From Acidobacteriota bacterium (GTDB lineage: Bacteria > Acidobacteriota > Blastocatellia > Pyrinomonadales > Pyrinomonadaceae): a DNA stretch of 64,000 nt. The stretch covers positions 1-64,000 of the forward strand of contig JAIVJV010000010.1 in NCBI GenBank assembly GCA_020199835.1, written 5' to 3'. Below, in pieces: positions 53,489 to 64,000 of this stretch; within the stretch, counting starts at the first letter, position 1; every line of letters begins with the position of its first letter. A model generated the notes under the pieces. That model was not told the DNA's origin. It saw nothing but the letters and a program-made list of their open reading frames with translations, and searched no databases. Made by a program: the position numbers and the translations under genes.

Positions 53489-54943
53489 TCAACTCCCAAG
53501 CGGCAGCCGAACCTGGAAACAAGTGTCACCCGGCCTTGATTCGAAACGAACGTTGCCGCGGTGTTTTCGGACGATACGAGCCACGGTGTCCAGGCCTAGT
53601 CCGGTTCCTTCGCCAACCGTCTTCGTGGTGAAGAATGGCTCGAAAATACGCGATCGCGCAGACGCAGGTATTCCCACACCGTTATCGCGAATCTCAACCA
53701 TGACATCGGTAGGTTCGCGCTTCGTGCGTACCTTCAACTTTCCGCCTTCGCTCATCGCATCCACAGCATTGACGATCAGGTTGGTCCACACCTGGTTGAG
53801 CTCACTACCGTAGGCTTTGATCAGGGGCAGCGACTCGGCATAGTCGCGCGTAACGGTGATGTTCTTTTTTCTCAACTTGTATTTCAGTATGAGCAGCGTG
53901 TTCTCCAGCGCCTTGTGAATGTCTACTTCCTGGACCGACGCCTGGTCCATGTAGCTATATTCCTTGATCGCTTTAACCAATTCGGAGATGCGGGCCGTGC
54001 TCGTCCTGATTTCACTGGCGAGCTTCGCCGCCGCCAGTTGGCAATTGACTCGGGAAAGCACATCGACGAGCGTGGCCGGCGGTATATCACCCAGCAGTTG
54101 GACCAGGGCGGCGGAATCTATTCCCGCCTCGACGAGATTGGCCGAAAGTTTCCACGGCTCCTGGATGCCCTGTGACTCGAGCCACTGGGAGACTTCATCT
54201 TCCCGATCGCTCTGATCGAGCGAGTTCAACTGCTCGGCCGTCGCCGTGCCATCAATTGCTCTGCTTTCGAACTCATCAATAGCCGCCTGTTGCTTGGCAG
54301 TCAGATCGTGAGCACAGAGTCGCATGTCAGCGACGCGAAGCTGCTTCAAAGTTTCGATCAAATCGTTGGCGGCGCGCGTTGCGCCCGCGGCGGGGTTGTT
54401 AAGCTCGTGCGCAAGCCCCGCGGACAGTTTGCCGAGCGCCATCAGTTTGTCCTGCTGTTGATCGAGAGTGGTTGCTTCACGCACGCGATCGCTCATGATC
54501 CCGACGAGACGTTGGACCAAAACGGGCATGCGGTGCATCAGCTCGGGAAACAAACTTACGGGAAACCGCAACAGACGTACGTCCGTCACTGCGCGTCCGG
54601 TTACCTGAAATTGAGTCATGCGCGAAAACGGAAGCATGCCACTTACTTCAGTTGACTGGTCGCCGGCCCGACCGATGTAAACCTGGTCGTGATCGCTCTC
54701 GTCCCAATACGCATGGACCTCACCTTCCAGATAAATCACCATGAACTCAGGCTTATCGCCTTTGCGAAACAAGACGTCTCCCGTTACATAACGGTACTCT
54801 TCAGCGTGATCGACGAACCACTGCAACTGATCGTCCGGCAGATCGGCAAACACATGGACACGCCGAAGCGCTTCGACTTTGTCCGCGGGTGAAGAGCTCG
54901 CGGGAACGATCGTTTCAATGCTGCCCGAGACTGTTTCTTCCAT
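53489..54943 (-). CDS. Sensor histidine kinase with cyclic-nucleotide-binding-like domain
   Basis: 484 residues, soluble. Residues about 25-150: cNMP-binding/CAP-ED-like domain (VHVFADLPDDQLQWFVDHAE, VTGDVLFRKGD, FMVIYLEGEVHAY). Residues about 170-185: HisKA with phospho-accepting His (LSAGLAHELNNPAAG). C-terminal HATPase: NLIVNAVDAMSEG, IRDNGVGI, FEPFFTTKTVGEGTGLGL. It starts 3 nt after the stop of the REC-flavoprotein gene, so the two form a pair. No transmembrane part, so the input is probably internal. Confidence 0.92.
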   Translation of the reverse strand: MEETVSGSIETIVPASSSPADKVEALRRVHVFADLPDDQLQWFVDHAEEYRYVTGDVLFRKGDKPEFMVIYLEGEVHAYWDESDHDQVYIGRAGDQSTEVSGMLPFSRMTQFQVTGRAVTDVRLLRFPVSLFPELMHRMPVLVQRLVGIMSDRVREATTLDQQQDKLMALGKLSAGLAHELNNPAAGATRAANDLIETLKQLRVADMRLCAHDLTAKQQAAIDEFESRAIDGTATAEQLNSLDQSDREDEVSQWLESQGIQEPWKLSANLVEAGIDSAALVQLLGDIPPATLVDVLSRVNCQLAAAKLASEIRTSTARISELVKAIKEYSYMDQASVQEVDIHKALENTLLILKYKLRKKNITVTRDYAESLPLIKAYGSELNQVWTNLIVNAVDAMSEGGKLKVRTKREPTDVMVEIRDNGVGIPASARSRIFEPFFTTKTVGEGTGLGLDTVARIVRKHRGNVRFESRPGDTCFQVRLPLGS

Positions 54944-54946
54944 GCG

Positions 54947-56620
54947 TTACACGACCTTGCTTAGATATTGATGCACGAACGAGATTGCGACCGATCCCTC
55001 GCCCACGCCCGATGCCACGCGCTTGATCGAACCGTGCCGAACGTCACCCACGACAAAGATTCCGGGCACGTTTGTTTCCAACAGCCCCGGATCGCGATCG
55101 AGTTTCCAGCCGTTGGGCCGTTTGCCATCGCGTGTGAGCTGTGGGCCGGAATAGATAAAACCGCGTTCGTCGCGTTCCACGATACCGGCAAGCCAATCCG
55201 TATTGGGCGCGGCGCCGATCATGATGAACAGAGAGTTGGCTGGTACCTTGTTGATCTCATTCGTCTCCAGACACTGAATCGAAACCGCTTCGAGCCGATC
55301 TGCGCCGTGGACCTCTACCACGCTCGTGTTGTACTCGATCTGCACGTTTGGCGTCGCTTTGAGTTGATTGATTAAGTATTGCGACATAGAAGACGCCAGC
55401 GATGAGCCACGCACGAGCATGACCACTCGCCGCGCGAATCGAGAAAAGTGCATCGCCGCCTGTCCTGCACTGTTTGCGCCGCCGACAACATAAACATCTT
55501 CGCCCCTGGTGGACATTGCTTCCGTCATCGCTGCGCCGTAATAAATGCCCGCGCCAGTCAGACGTTCAACTCCCGGCGCTTCCAGTCTGCGCCACTGCAC
55601 GCCGGTCGCAACCAGCAACGCATGGCAACTCACTTCCGCGCCGTTCGCGAGTTTTAGCAGGCGATATGGACCATCGACTCGCACGGCAGTAGCCTCAGCG
55701 GAAATGATCTCCACACCGAATCGTCGCGCCTGGACCACGGCCCGACGGGCGAGGTCGGCGCCGGTGAGTCCACTCGGAAAACCGAGATAGTTTTCAATGC
55801 GACTGGACATGCCCGCCTGACCACCCGGGGCTTCCCGTTCGATCATCACCGTTCGCAGACCTTCGCTCGCGCCATAAACAGCCGCCGCGAGTCCGGCTGG
55901 ACCACCACCGACAATCGCAAGATCGTAGAACGCTTCCGTAGCCCGCGTTTTGAATCCTGCGTGTTCGGCGAGTTCCGCCAGTGACGGCTGTCGCAAACGC
56001 ACACCGTTCGGAAGAATCACGATCGGCAAGCTGCGCGTCTCCTCCTCTTCCAACAACGCGACGAGGTCGCGAACTTCGGAATCAGAGGCGGCCGTTTCTA
56101 TGTCGAGCCACTGGTACGGAACGTGATTGCGCGCCAGAAAGTCTTTGATGTTATGCGAGACCGGCGACCACCGGTTTCCCAATACGCGAATCCCTTCAAA
56201 CTGCGGCGGGAACGCAGCACTCCAATCCTCGAGCAGTTCGTTAACGACGGGATACAGATTTTCTTCAGGTGGGTCCCAGGGTTTGAGCAGGTAATAATTG
56301 ATGCCGGCTTCGTTGATAGCAGCGATTGCTGCATCAGTGTCCGCATATGCAGTTAACAACACACGCTTGGCATCGGGAAATAGTTTGACCGCCTCGGCCA
56401 GAAACTTCACGCCGGACATTCCAGGCATTCTTTGATCAATCAAAAATAGTGCGATGGAATTGTTTCTGATTTTCAGTTCACGAACGATATCGAGCGCCTC
56501 GGGACCCGAGCCCGCGCGCAACACGCGATAGTCGCTGCCATACTTCCGCCGCAGGTCGCGCTCGACGGCGCGCAACACCTCGCGATCGTCGTCGACCGCC
56601 AGCAATACCGGTTTCGCCAT
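54947..56620 (-). CDS. Response regulator fused to thioredoxin-reductase-like flavoprotein
   Basis: 557 residues in three parts. REC domain (1-125: VLLAVDDDREVL, phospho-Asp in LFLIDQRMPG, Lys in LLKPWD). Thioredoxin/glutaredoxin-like part (about 145-225: VLGNRWSPVSHNIKDFLARN, LPIVILPNG) with SPVS where an active CxxC would be. FAD/NAD(P)H reductase part (about 232-557: AIVGGGPAGLAAAVYGASEG, VYVVGGANSAGQAAMHF, VPGIFVVGDVRHG). The CxxC of thioredoxin reductases is replaced by YYGAAM. The fold and cofactor binding are kept, but disulfide reduction is not expected. Similar REC-TrxR fusions occur in Actinobacteria and Acidobacteria; the output is unknown. Confidence 0.92.
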   Translation of the reverse strand: MAKPVLLAVDDDREVLRAVERDLRRKYGSDYRVLRAGSGPEALDIVRELKIRNNSIALFLIDQRMPGMSGVKFLAEAVKLFPDAKRVLLTAYADTDAAIAAINEAGINYYLLKPWDPPEENLYPVVNELLEDWSAAFPPQFEGIRVLGNRWSPVSHNIKDFLARNHVPYQWLDIETAASDSEVRDLVALLEEEETRSLPIVILPNGVRLRQPSLAELAEHAGFKTRATEAFYDLAIVGGGPAGLAAAVYGASEGLRTVMIEREAPGGQAGMSSRIENYLGFPSGLTGADLARRAVVQARRFGVEIISAEATAVRVDGPYRLLKLANGAEVSCHALLVATGVQWRRLEAPGVERLTGAGIYYGAAMTEAMSTRGEDVYVVGGANSAGQAAMHFSRFARRVVMLVRGSSLASSMSQYLINQLKATPNVQIEYNTSVVEVHGADRLEAVSIQCLETNEINKVPANSLFIMIGAAPNTDWLAGIVERDERGFIYSGPQLTRDGKRPNGWKLDRDPGLLETNVPGIFVVGDVRHGSIKRVASGVGEGSVAISFVHQYLSKVV

Positions 56621-56801
56621 AAGTGCTCCGAAAGAAGCATTCTGCCACGTAGTGTCAACCGGCGCATCACCGCATCGTGGATCCGTGCTTGCGGGTACAC
56701 ATCTGGCGTAAGCTGCAAAAGCGAGGCGCGGTGGCTATCAAGAACTCGGTCGACGTTTTTGCAGAAAAGAGGCACAAGGTAAAAAGGTACGCTCTCGAAA
56801 C

Positions 56802-58043
56802 ATGTCGGAAAGAAATGATCCGCTGATAATGAACGAAACAGCGACTATCGAGCAGGCATCCACGTTGCGCGGTAAGGTTGTCGACTACCTGAGTCTCGAA
56901 CGCAACGTCTCTATCGCCTCAGCCGCAGTTTTCATCCTTGGCCTCGGTGAAGAATTGTGGAAGAAGTTCTTGCCGAAGTACCTCGAAGCGCTCGGTGCTA
57001 GTACGCCAGTGATTGGATTGTTCGGAACTGCAAAGGACTTCTTTGATGCCGTTTACCAATATCCAGGGGGCTGGATTGCAGATCGTCTCGGTCGCCGGCG
57101 GGCATTCCTGATCTTTGTGTTACTTGCTTCAGCAGGATACCTCGTGTATTTGCTCAGTCCTTCCTGGCCGTTTCTCTTCGTGGGTCTTGCGTTAGCAATG
57201 GCGTGGCAAAGCATGGCATCGCCCGCGATCTTTGCCATCATCGGAGATTCGTTGCCAAGAGAACGACGGGCAATGGGTTTCACGCTGCAATCGATTTTAA
57301 AGCGTGTGCCGATTGTGATTGCGCCGATCGGCGGTAGTTTCCTGATCGCCTCGTTCGGTGTCATTACAGGCATTCACGTTGGACTGCTAGTGACGCTGGT
57401 ACTCGCTTTCGTGACGGTGGTACTCGTGTCTCGGATTAACCTCACGGCCAATGCTTTGCACGCAACGAGCATCGTTGGCGTGTGGCAGACTTTTCATGCG
57501 GCGCTTAAGCGGCTACTCGTTTCAGATGTGATCATTCGAACATGTGAAGGCATGACCGGCGTGATCACGATCCTTTACATCACGAATGTGCAGGGTCTGA
57601 CCATTAAGCAGTACGGCACACTTGTCGCAATTCAAATGATCACTTCAATCCTAGTCTATATTCCAGCGGGCAAGATCGCCGATCGAGTGGGTCGAAAGCC
57701 GTTTGTCATCGCAACGTTTTTGAGCTTCGCGTTGTTTCCGCTTGCGATTATTACCGCATCGAGCTTCGCGTTGATCATTCTCGCATTCGTGATAGGTGGT
57801 CTGCGTGAAATCGGCGAACCTGCACGCAAGGCGCTGATCGTCGACCTCGCACAAGATAATGTGCGCGCGCGTTCAGTCGGCCTTTATTACCTCGTGCGCA
57901 GTCTGTCCATCACTCCCGCCGCGCTTGTTGGTGGACTGCTTTGGGGTATTGCTCCGGAGGTGCCGTTTATTGTCGCCGGCGTCCTCGGATTGATCGGCAC
58001 GTTTGTATTCGCAATAACAGTCGAAGAGAAGTACGCGGGTTAA
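56802..58043 (+). CDS. MFS transporter
   Basis: 413 residues with 12 hydrophobic segments and the MFS signature twice: [14 protein letters not shown] (loop 2-3) and [13 protein letters not shown] (loop 8-9). The substrate cannot be inferred; the family includes drug and metabolite exporters. It precedes the chromate transporter by 22 bp, so they may form one operon. Confidence 0.85.
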   Translation: MSERNDPLIMNETATIEQASTLRGKVVDYLSLERNVSIASAAVFILGLGEELWKKFLPKYLEALGASTPVIGLFGTAKDFFDAVYQYPGGWIADRLGRRRAFLIFVLLASAGYLVYLLSPSWPFLFVGLALAMAWQSMASPAIFAIIGDSLPRERRAMGFTLQSILKRVPIVIAPIGGSFLIASFGVITGIHVGLLVTLVLAFVTVVLVSRINLTANALHATSIVGVWQTFHAALKRLLVSDVIIRTCEGMTGVITILYITNVQGLTIKQYGTLVAIQMITSILVYIPAGKIADRVGRKPFVIATFLSFALFPLAIITASSFALIILAFVIGGLREIGEPARKALIVDLAQDNVRARSVGLYYLVRSLSITPAALVGGLLWGIAPEVPFIVAGVLGLIGTFVFAITVEEKYAG

Positions 58044-58065
58044 CGCAAAAGGAAGCATAAAGAAG

Positions 58066-59451
58066 TTGGCTCTGTGGCAGGCAGACGACGAGGTTCAGAC
58101 ACCAGCAAGCGACTCGGAGACTGCTCGACGAAGCGTTGCTTTCGCCGAGGCGTTCCGCTTCTGGGTAAAGTTAGGGTTTATATCGTTTGGCGGACCGGCA
58201 GGGCAGATTGCGATCATGCACCGCGAATTGGTTGACCGGCGGCGATGGATCAGTGAGGAGAGATTCCTGCATGCTCTCAATTACTGCATGTTGCTCCCCG
58301 GCCCCGAAGCGCAGCAGCTTGCGATTTACATCGGTTGGCTGTTGCACCGGACTTGGGGAGGTATAGTGGCGGGCGCTTTCTTCGTCATCCCCTCGATCTT
58401 CATTCTGCTTGTGCTCTCATACATCTACGCGGCGTATGGCAACTTGCCTGCGGTCGCCGGAGTGCTTACCGGCTTCAAGCCGGTTGTTGTCGCGATCGTA
58501 GTTGAAGCCGTGTTGAAGATCGGTGGTAGGGCATTAAAAAGACGTGCGCACTTTCTCATCGCCGCCGCGGCCTTCATCGCTATCTATTTCTTGCGCGTTC
58601 CCTTTCCACTCATCGTTGTGATCGCGGCGCTGGTGGGACTTGCGGGCGCGCGGTTCTGGCCACGGACCTTCGCGCCAAAACCGGCAACGAAAGAAGCAGA
58701 CATTAAAACAGAAGGCGACTCTGGGCTGGTTCCGCTTGTGATCGACGACGACGCAGCGCTTCCGCCGCACACGCTTCCATCTCGCGCCCGCGCACTGAAA
58801 ATTCTCGCGCTCGGTTTCATGTTATGGCTGCTGCCGTTGGCCGCACTGGTCGCGTGGCGCGGCTGGGGGAGTCTTCACGCGCAGGAGTACCGATTCTTCA
58901 CACAGGCTGCACTCGTCACCTTCGGTGGCGCCTACGCTGTGCTGGCGTACGTCACACAAGCCGCCGCGGGGTCTTACGGCTGGATCACGCATACGCAGGC
59001 TATTGACGGCCTGGCGCTCGCCGAGACGACGCCGGGGCCGCTTATCATGGTCCTACAGTTCGTCGGATTTATGGCCGGGTGGAACAACCCGCAAGGGCTC
59101 TACCAGACAACAAGTGCAGTGCTGGGAGCGCTCGTGACTACCTACGCGACGTTTCTGCCGTGCTTTCTCTTTATTTTTCTTGGCGCACCTTACATCGAAG
59201 TGCTGCGCGGGAATAAAAACCTGACAGGCGCGCTGACCGGCGTCACGGCAGCGGTGGTGGGAGTCGTGCTGAACCTCGCGATCGTATTTGGCGCGGCAGT
59301 GATCTGGCCGCGCGGCTTGGCTCAAGCGCCAGATTGGTTTTCACTGCTGATGGGGATCGGTTCCTTCGTCGCGCTCTACCGCTTCAAAGCAGACGTGCTG
59401 TGGGTGGTGCTCGCAGGTGGAGTTATCGGTCTCGCGTGGACGCTGATGTGA
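58066..59451 (+). CDS. chrA: Chromate transporter (ChrA)
   Basis: 461 residues from TTG 58066 (GGAAG upstream; no in-frame ATG gives the conserved N-terminus). Two homologous halves: [38 protein letters not shown] in the first and [38 protein letters not shown] in the second. This is the long-chain two-domain form. Exports chromate. A 70-residue hydrophilic linker joins the halves. It is followed by a superoxide dismutase, fitting a redox-metal stress theme. Confidence 0.93.
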   Translation: MALWQADDEVQTPASDSETARRSVAFAEAFRFWVKLGFISFGGPAGQIAIMHRELVDRRRWISEERFLHALNYCMLLPGPEAQQLAIYIGWLLHRTWGGIVAGAFFVIPSIFILLVLSYIYAAYGNLPAVAGVLTGFKPVVVAIVVEAVLKIGGRALKRRAHFLIAAAAFIAIYFLRVPFPLIVVIAALVGLAGARFWPRTFAPKPATKEADIKTEGDSGLVPLVIDDDAALPPHTLPSRARALKILALGFMLWLLPLAALVAWRGWGSLHAQEYRFFTQAALVTFGGAYAVLAYVTQAAAGSYGWITHTQAIDGLALAETTPGPLIMVLQFVGFMAGWNNPQGLYQTTSAVLGALVTTYATFLPCFLFIFLGAPYIEVLRGNKNLTGALTGVTAAVVGVVLNLAIVFGAAVIWPRGLAQAPDWFSLLMGIGSFVALYRFKADVLWVVLAGGVIGLAWTLM

Positions 59452-59473
59452 AATTGATGCAAGGAGTACCGTG

Positions 59474-60217
59474 ATGAAAGACATATCAAGAAGAGATGCC
59501 ATATCAATAATTGCGACGGGTGCTGCGGGTTTGGGATTAGTGGCCGCTTCGACTGAAAGGGTAACTGCAAACCAGGGCTCCACAGCTGATGCAATGCCTG
59601 CGCGCGCATTTCGCGGCCAACATCAACCTCGCCCGTTGCCCTTCGATCCGACCAAGCTCAAAGGACTATCTGAAAAATTGATTCGTTCTCACTGGGAGAA
59701 CAATTACGGCGGTGCTGTTAAGGCGCTCAACGCCGTCGAACAACGTCTGGCTGCCATGCTGAAAGAAAAAGATTTGCCGGCGTATATGTATGGCGATCTC
59801 AAACGTGAAGAGTTGGTTCGCAGTGGTTCCCTCGTGTTACACGAACTGTACTTCGCAAATCTCGGAGGCGATCCGAAACCTGCCGGCAAGGTGCTGGATG
59901 TCATTAAACAGTGGTTCGGCAGTTATGAGCAGTGGGAAGACGAATTTAAGAAAACGGCGAATGCTCTCAGCGGGGGCTCAGGCTGGGTGATCTTCGCGCA
60001 AAACGCGCACACCGGTGAATTTCATAATTACTGGGCCTGGGACCACATGCACAACGCTCCCCTGAGCCGGCCGCTGCTGGTGCTCGACATGTACGAACAC
60101 TCTTACCACCTGGACTACGGCGCCGCCGCCGCAAAATACGTTGACGCGTTTCTGCAAAACGTGAACTGGGAAGAGGTAAACCGTCGCACGGAAGCCCTGT
60201 CGAGAACCTCTCCTTAA
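59474..60217 (+). CDS. Tat-exported Fe/Mn-type superoxide dismutase
   Basis: 247 residues from ATG 59474 (AAGGAG upstream). Tat signal peptide ([18 protein letters not shown]). SOD domain: [18 protein letters not shown] (first His), [13 protein letters not shown] (second His), and [14 protein letters not shown], whose D-x-x-E-H is the last metal ligand pair (Trp of the usual DxWEH is Met here). It converts superoxide outside the cytoplasm. Metal (Fe or Mn) cannot be decided. Confidence 0.88.
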   Translation: MKDISRRDAISIIATGAAGLGLVAASTERVTANQGSTADAMPARAFRGQHQPRPLPFDPTKLKGLSEKLIRSHWENNYGGAVKALNAVEQRLAAMLKEKDLPAYMYGDLKREELVRSGSLVLHELYFANLGGDPKPAGKVLDVIKQWFGSYEQWEDEFKKTANALSGGSGWVIFAQNAHTGEFHNYWAWDHMHNAPLSRPLLVLDMYEHSYHLDYGAAAAKYVDAFLQNVNWEEVNRRTEALSRTSP

Positions 60218-61198
60218 TTGATTCTCAACGTCGCTGTTGCTGTTGCTGAATTTCCCGCTTGATCGACGGCGCGCACGACGATCGTGTACAGGTGACCGTC
60301 TCTGTCATTACCGGGCCTGTTTGCGGGCAGCGCGAGTGTGAACGAGTAGCTCCCGTTTGGTTGCACGGCAACTGGCCCACTCGGCTGCATCGTGCCATAT
60401 TCATCAATTACGTTGAAGCTGCTGCTGATTGCACTCACAGCGTCGGTCACACTTCCAGAGATCGTGACATTAACCGGCTTCGGACCCTTCGGAGCAGTCG
60501 ATGGATTGGCTGCCGCCGTAACAAGCGGAGCGTCAGTATCGATCTTTACCACGAGCGTGCGCGTTGCCTCAACGTAGACGTGGTCGATGCTCCAGTAGTC
60601 GATCGTGTGCAGGCCCCCGGAGAGCTTCGGTCGCCGTTCATCACCGACCTTGTCCAGATCAACGTACCGGTATTTGCGTTAACCGCGTAGAGAGTTCCAC
60701 CCGATCCAGCTCCACTCGTATAAATGATGCCTTCACGAACCGTTGGCGGCGCAGAGAATAAAAACTGATTTGAAAGTTGGAGACTCCAGAGCACTGCACC
60801 CGTCGCGCCATCGAACGCGCGTAACAACCCGCTGCCGTTCACTGCAAACACGCGGCCATTTTCGTAACACGCCGCAGACCAGGGAAAAGATCCGCCGAAT
60901 GCAAAAGACCAGATTGTCGCTCCGCTCGCTGAGTCGAGCGCGTGGAGCGTCGTTCCGCCAGATGGATTCGTGACAGTGACAAAAACCTTTCCGTCCGCGA
61001 TGAGCGGATAGGAAATGCTTTGTCCGAAATGCGCACCCAACGCTGTTTGAGCGGCGGCACCAGGGCTTCGGACGATGAGCCTGTGTGCGTCGAGTCGATT
61101 TGAAAATTGCGTGCTTGTTCAGGAGCAACCTGGGCAGACGCCGTGGTCGCGAACAGAGTAAAGATCGCCACCAGGAGATATAGGGGGAAGTTTTTCAT
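60214..61198 (-). pseudogene. Broken PQQ-like beta-propeller protein with Ig-like C-terminus
   Basis: Three pieces in two frame changes. (1) 61198-about 61040: signal peptide (KNFPLYLLVAIFTLFATTAS) and mature start. (2) From about 61040 to 60610: PQQ/WD-like propeller blades (GKVFVTVTNPSGGTTLHALD, GRVFAVNGSGLLRAFDGATG, LYAVNANTGTLIWTRSV). (3) From about 60610 to 60214: Ig-like tail (GGLHTIDYWSID, VVKIDTDAPLVTAAANPST). One G missing near 61040 explains the first break; at the second, the propeller is far too short, so an internal deletion is likely. Secreted in origin, now non-functional unless the assembly is wrong. Confidence 0.8.
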
Positions 61199-61337
61199 GT
61201 GTATCAACGTTCTTAGAAAGAGGTCGTTAGGCGAGCGGGGCAAACGCCGCCGGAATAATAGACATGCCTCCCCAAAGAAGATCAATGAATTTTTTGTTAA
61301 CATCACAACCACACGCATTCAATAAAAGGGGGTTTTT

Positions 61338-62396
61338 ATGTACCAAGCGCAAGCTTACTCTGCGGCCGGTGCGACTGCGCCGCTGGCTGCCACATCCATT
61401 TCTCGTCGCGAGCCGACCGAACGCGACGTTCAGATCGAGATTCTTTTCTGCGGTATCTGCCACTCGGATCTGCACGCAGTGCGCGACGAGTGGAACGAGT
61501 TCATGCCGACGATCTATCCGATCGTGCCGGGCCACGAGATCGTCGGTCGTGTCACGAATGTTGGTTCAACCGTCAAGAAGTTCAAACCCGGCGATCTCGT
61601 TGGCGTTGGTTGCCTCGTTGATTCGGACGGTACCTGTCACGAGTGTGAAGCAGACCTGGAGCAGTTCTGTCCAAACAGGATCCTGACGTACAACTCGCCG
61701 GACAGACATTCCGGCAGTGTGACTTACGGTGGCTATTCGGAAAGCGTCGTCGTTGACGAACGATTCGTGCTGCGCGTTCCGGAGAATTTCGATCTGGCGG
61801 CTGCCGCGCCGCTGCTCTGCGCCGGCATCACGACCTATTCGCCGCTTCGTCACTGGGGCGTAACGAAAGGCAAGAAAGTCGGCGTTGTCGGTCTCGGTGG
61901 ATTGGGCCACATGGGTGTGAAGATCGCAAATGCGCTCGGTGCACACGTGGTCGTCTTCACGACTTCACCAAACAAGACAGAAGACGCGCTGCGTCTCGGC
62001 GCTCATGAAGTCGTCGTGTCGCGCAACGCCGATGAGATGGCGAAGCACGCCGAAACTTTCGATTTCATTCTCGATACTGTTTCCGCGCAGCACGACATCA
62101 ACAGTTATCTCGACCTGCTCGCGCGTGACGGCAACATCACGCTCGTCGGCGCGCCGCCGGAAGGACTGAATGTTAAGGCGTTCTCGCTGATCGGTGGGCG
62201 GCGCAGTTTGTCCGGTTCTCCTATCGGCGGCTTGCGCGAAACACAGGAGATGCTGGATTTCTGCGGTGAACACGACATCACCGCGGACGTCGAAGTCATT
62301 CCCATTCAGAAGATCAACGAAGCCTACGACCGTTTGAGTAACTCTGACGTGAAATACCGCTTCTCGATCGACATGGCTTCACTGAAGTCTCAGTAA
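61338..62396 (+). CDS. Zinc-type NAD(P)-dependent alcohol dehydrogenase (YahK/CAD-like)
   Basis: 352 residues with GGGGG before ATG 61338. Catalytic zinc ligands Cys41 (GICHSDLH), His66-Glu67 (PGHEIVG) and a later Cys (LLCAGITTYSP). NAD(P) site VGVVGLGGLGHMGVKIANAL. The structural zinc cluster normally has four Cys; here the first is Asp97 (DSDGTCHECEADLEQFC), with Cys100, Cys103, Cys111 kept. It reduces aldehydes. It is followed after 24 bp by an aldo/keto reductase, suggesting a two-gene carbonyl-detoxification unit. Confidence 0.93.
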   Translation: MYQAQAYSAAGATAPLAATSISRREPTERDVQIEILFCGICHSDLHAVRDEWNEFMPTIYPIVPGHEIVGRVTNVGSTVKKFKPGDLVGVGCLVDSDGTCHECEADLEQFCPNRILTYNSPDRHSGSVTYGGYSESVVVDERFVLRVPENFDLAAAAPLLCAGITTYSPLRHWGVTKGKKVGVVGLGGLGHMGVKIANALGAHVVVFTTSPNKTEDALRLGAHEVVVSRNADEMAKHAETFDFILDTVSAQHDINSYLDLLARDGNITLVGAPPEGLNVKAFSLIGGRRSLSGSPIGGLRETQEMLDFCGEHDITADVEVIPIQKINEAYDRLSNSDVKYRFSIDMASLKSQ

Positions 62397-63418
<1,022 letters not shown>

Positions 63419-63434
63419 CTACAACGCAAAAATT

Positions 63435-64000
63435 TCAGTTAGCTCTGCTGGTTCCGTAACGCAGGAGATATTTGCCGAGCGCGACCACCCAGGGAGCAGT
63501 CTGCCAAGGCCGCCAGCGCGGGCGCTGTTCGCTTGTGGGGATCCTGCCGAACCGCTCTTTCAACCGCAGGAAAGGTTGTTCCAGCCACCTGTACGAAGCG
63601 GCGGCGAGTAGGACAGTCAGCGCAAAGGAGAGCAACACGCGCATTGGAACACCCACGGGAATTCCGAAATTGACGATTAAGATCTGGGGCACAAGCGCGA
63701 GTGCGAGCAGATGAACTACGTATAGACCATAAGAAATGCGGCCGAGGTACACCAACCACGAGAACGCCGGCCGCCGCAGGAATTTCGCATCAGTGTGAAG
63801 GACCGCCAGCAGCACCATCACGCTCGCCAGCGCTGTTGCGGTGTACGTAATTACACTCGTCGGTCCGTCCTGGTGCAGAAACTTCGCGACCAGCAGAAAC
63901 GTCGCCACTCCCGCGCCACCCAGCAACACACGAAAAACATTCTTCATTTGCGAAGCGCGCCCGCGAAGTCCAACCGCGAGTATCGCGCCCAACGCGATCG
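63435..64000 (-). CDS. Acyltransferase-3-family membrane protein (C-terminal part)
   Basis: The frame is open to the window edge, so about 188 C-terminal residues are visible and the start is outside. Several transmembrane helices, with FSWLVYLGRISYGLYVVHLL and SYRWLEQPFLRLKERFG, the characteristic ending of acyltransferase-3 (OafA/NodX-type) proteins that O-acylate sugars or lipids. A short soluble tail follows. Confidence 0.88.
   Translation of the reverse strand, partial: IALGAILAVGLRGRASQMKNVFRVLLGGAGVATFLLVAKFLHQDGPTSVITYTATALASVMVLLAVLHTDAKFLRRPAFSWLVYLGRISYGLYVVHLLALALVPQILIVNFGIPVGVPMRVLLSFALTVLLAAASYRWLEQPFLRLKERFGRIPTSEQRPRWRPWQTAPWVVALGKYLLRYGTSRAN

Overview
The window looks like a chromosomal segment of an Acidobacteriota-type soil or sediment bacterium (an inference, not proven). 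The grounds are two TonB-dependent receptors with N-terminal carboxypeptidase-regulatory-like domains, one of them an Oar-like protein of about 1,090 residues, a winged-helix regulator fused to a TolB-type propeller, many secreted beta-propeller, FG-GAP and TPR proteins, an S9 peptidase and multihaem cytochromes. No rRNA, tRNA or CRISPR array was seen.

Layout. 1-120: right end of an IS3-family element cut by the window edge. 322-3522 (-): two surface or secreted proteins. 4494-16984 (+): the most unusual region. It holds a stand-alone sigma-54 activator (AAA+ plus Fis-type HTH, no sensory domain), a 92-residue protein, and then ten tightly packed genes. The first of these encodes a subtilisin-like S8 protease without a signal peptide and the last a protein with two tandem AvrRpt2/C70-like cysteine-protease domains. 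Between them lie eight proteins I cannot assign (helical, Pro/Ala-rich, HhH plus IPT-like, hydrophobic low complexity). Two -24/-12 promoters (5643-5658, 6146-6161) and three copies of a palindrome AGTGGGT-N8-ACCCACT (5582, 5952, 6042) precede the two transcription units, so the regulator, its likely enhancer sites and its targets can all be read from sequence. This is my candidate for an undescribed system: a sigma-54-switched two-protease locus.

17008-20049 (-): MerR-type regulator and Cu(I) P-type ATPase behind a classical 20-bp-spacer MerR promoter. 20236-22662 (+): FecA-like TonB receptor with a sigma-70 promoter and Fur-like box. 22782-28587: NHL propeller protein, DUF937 protein, a decayed Ser/Thr kinase fragment, a frameshifted winged-helix/TolB regulator and a small secreted protein. 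28959-35551: a lipid-modification island with two membrane fatty-acid desaturases, two B12-type radical SAM enzymes, an RRM RNA-binding protein and an XRE regulator. 35571-40236: small ORF, DinB-like protein and the Oar-like receptor behind two palindromes. 40315-50094: secreted haem proteins (P460; P460-like domain fused to a multihaem module), VOC protein, GT4 glycosyltransferase, S9 peptidase and FG-GAP lipoprotein. 50221-51939: TetR regulator and Old Yellow Enzyme with a matching operator. 52335-56620 (-): TPR protein and a two-component pair whose response regulator is fused to a thioredoxin-reductase-like flavoprotein lacking the redox CxxC. 56802-64000: MFS and chromate transporters, Tat-exported superoxide dismutase, a broken PQQ-propeller gene, alcohol dehydrogenase, aldo/keto reductase and an acyltransferase running off the end.

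The ordinary parts form a metal/oxidative/electrophile-stress and envelope gene set. The protease locus does not fit that pattern and has no visible link to phage tails, secretion systems or toxin-immunity pairs.
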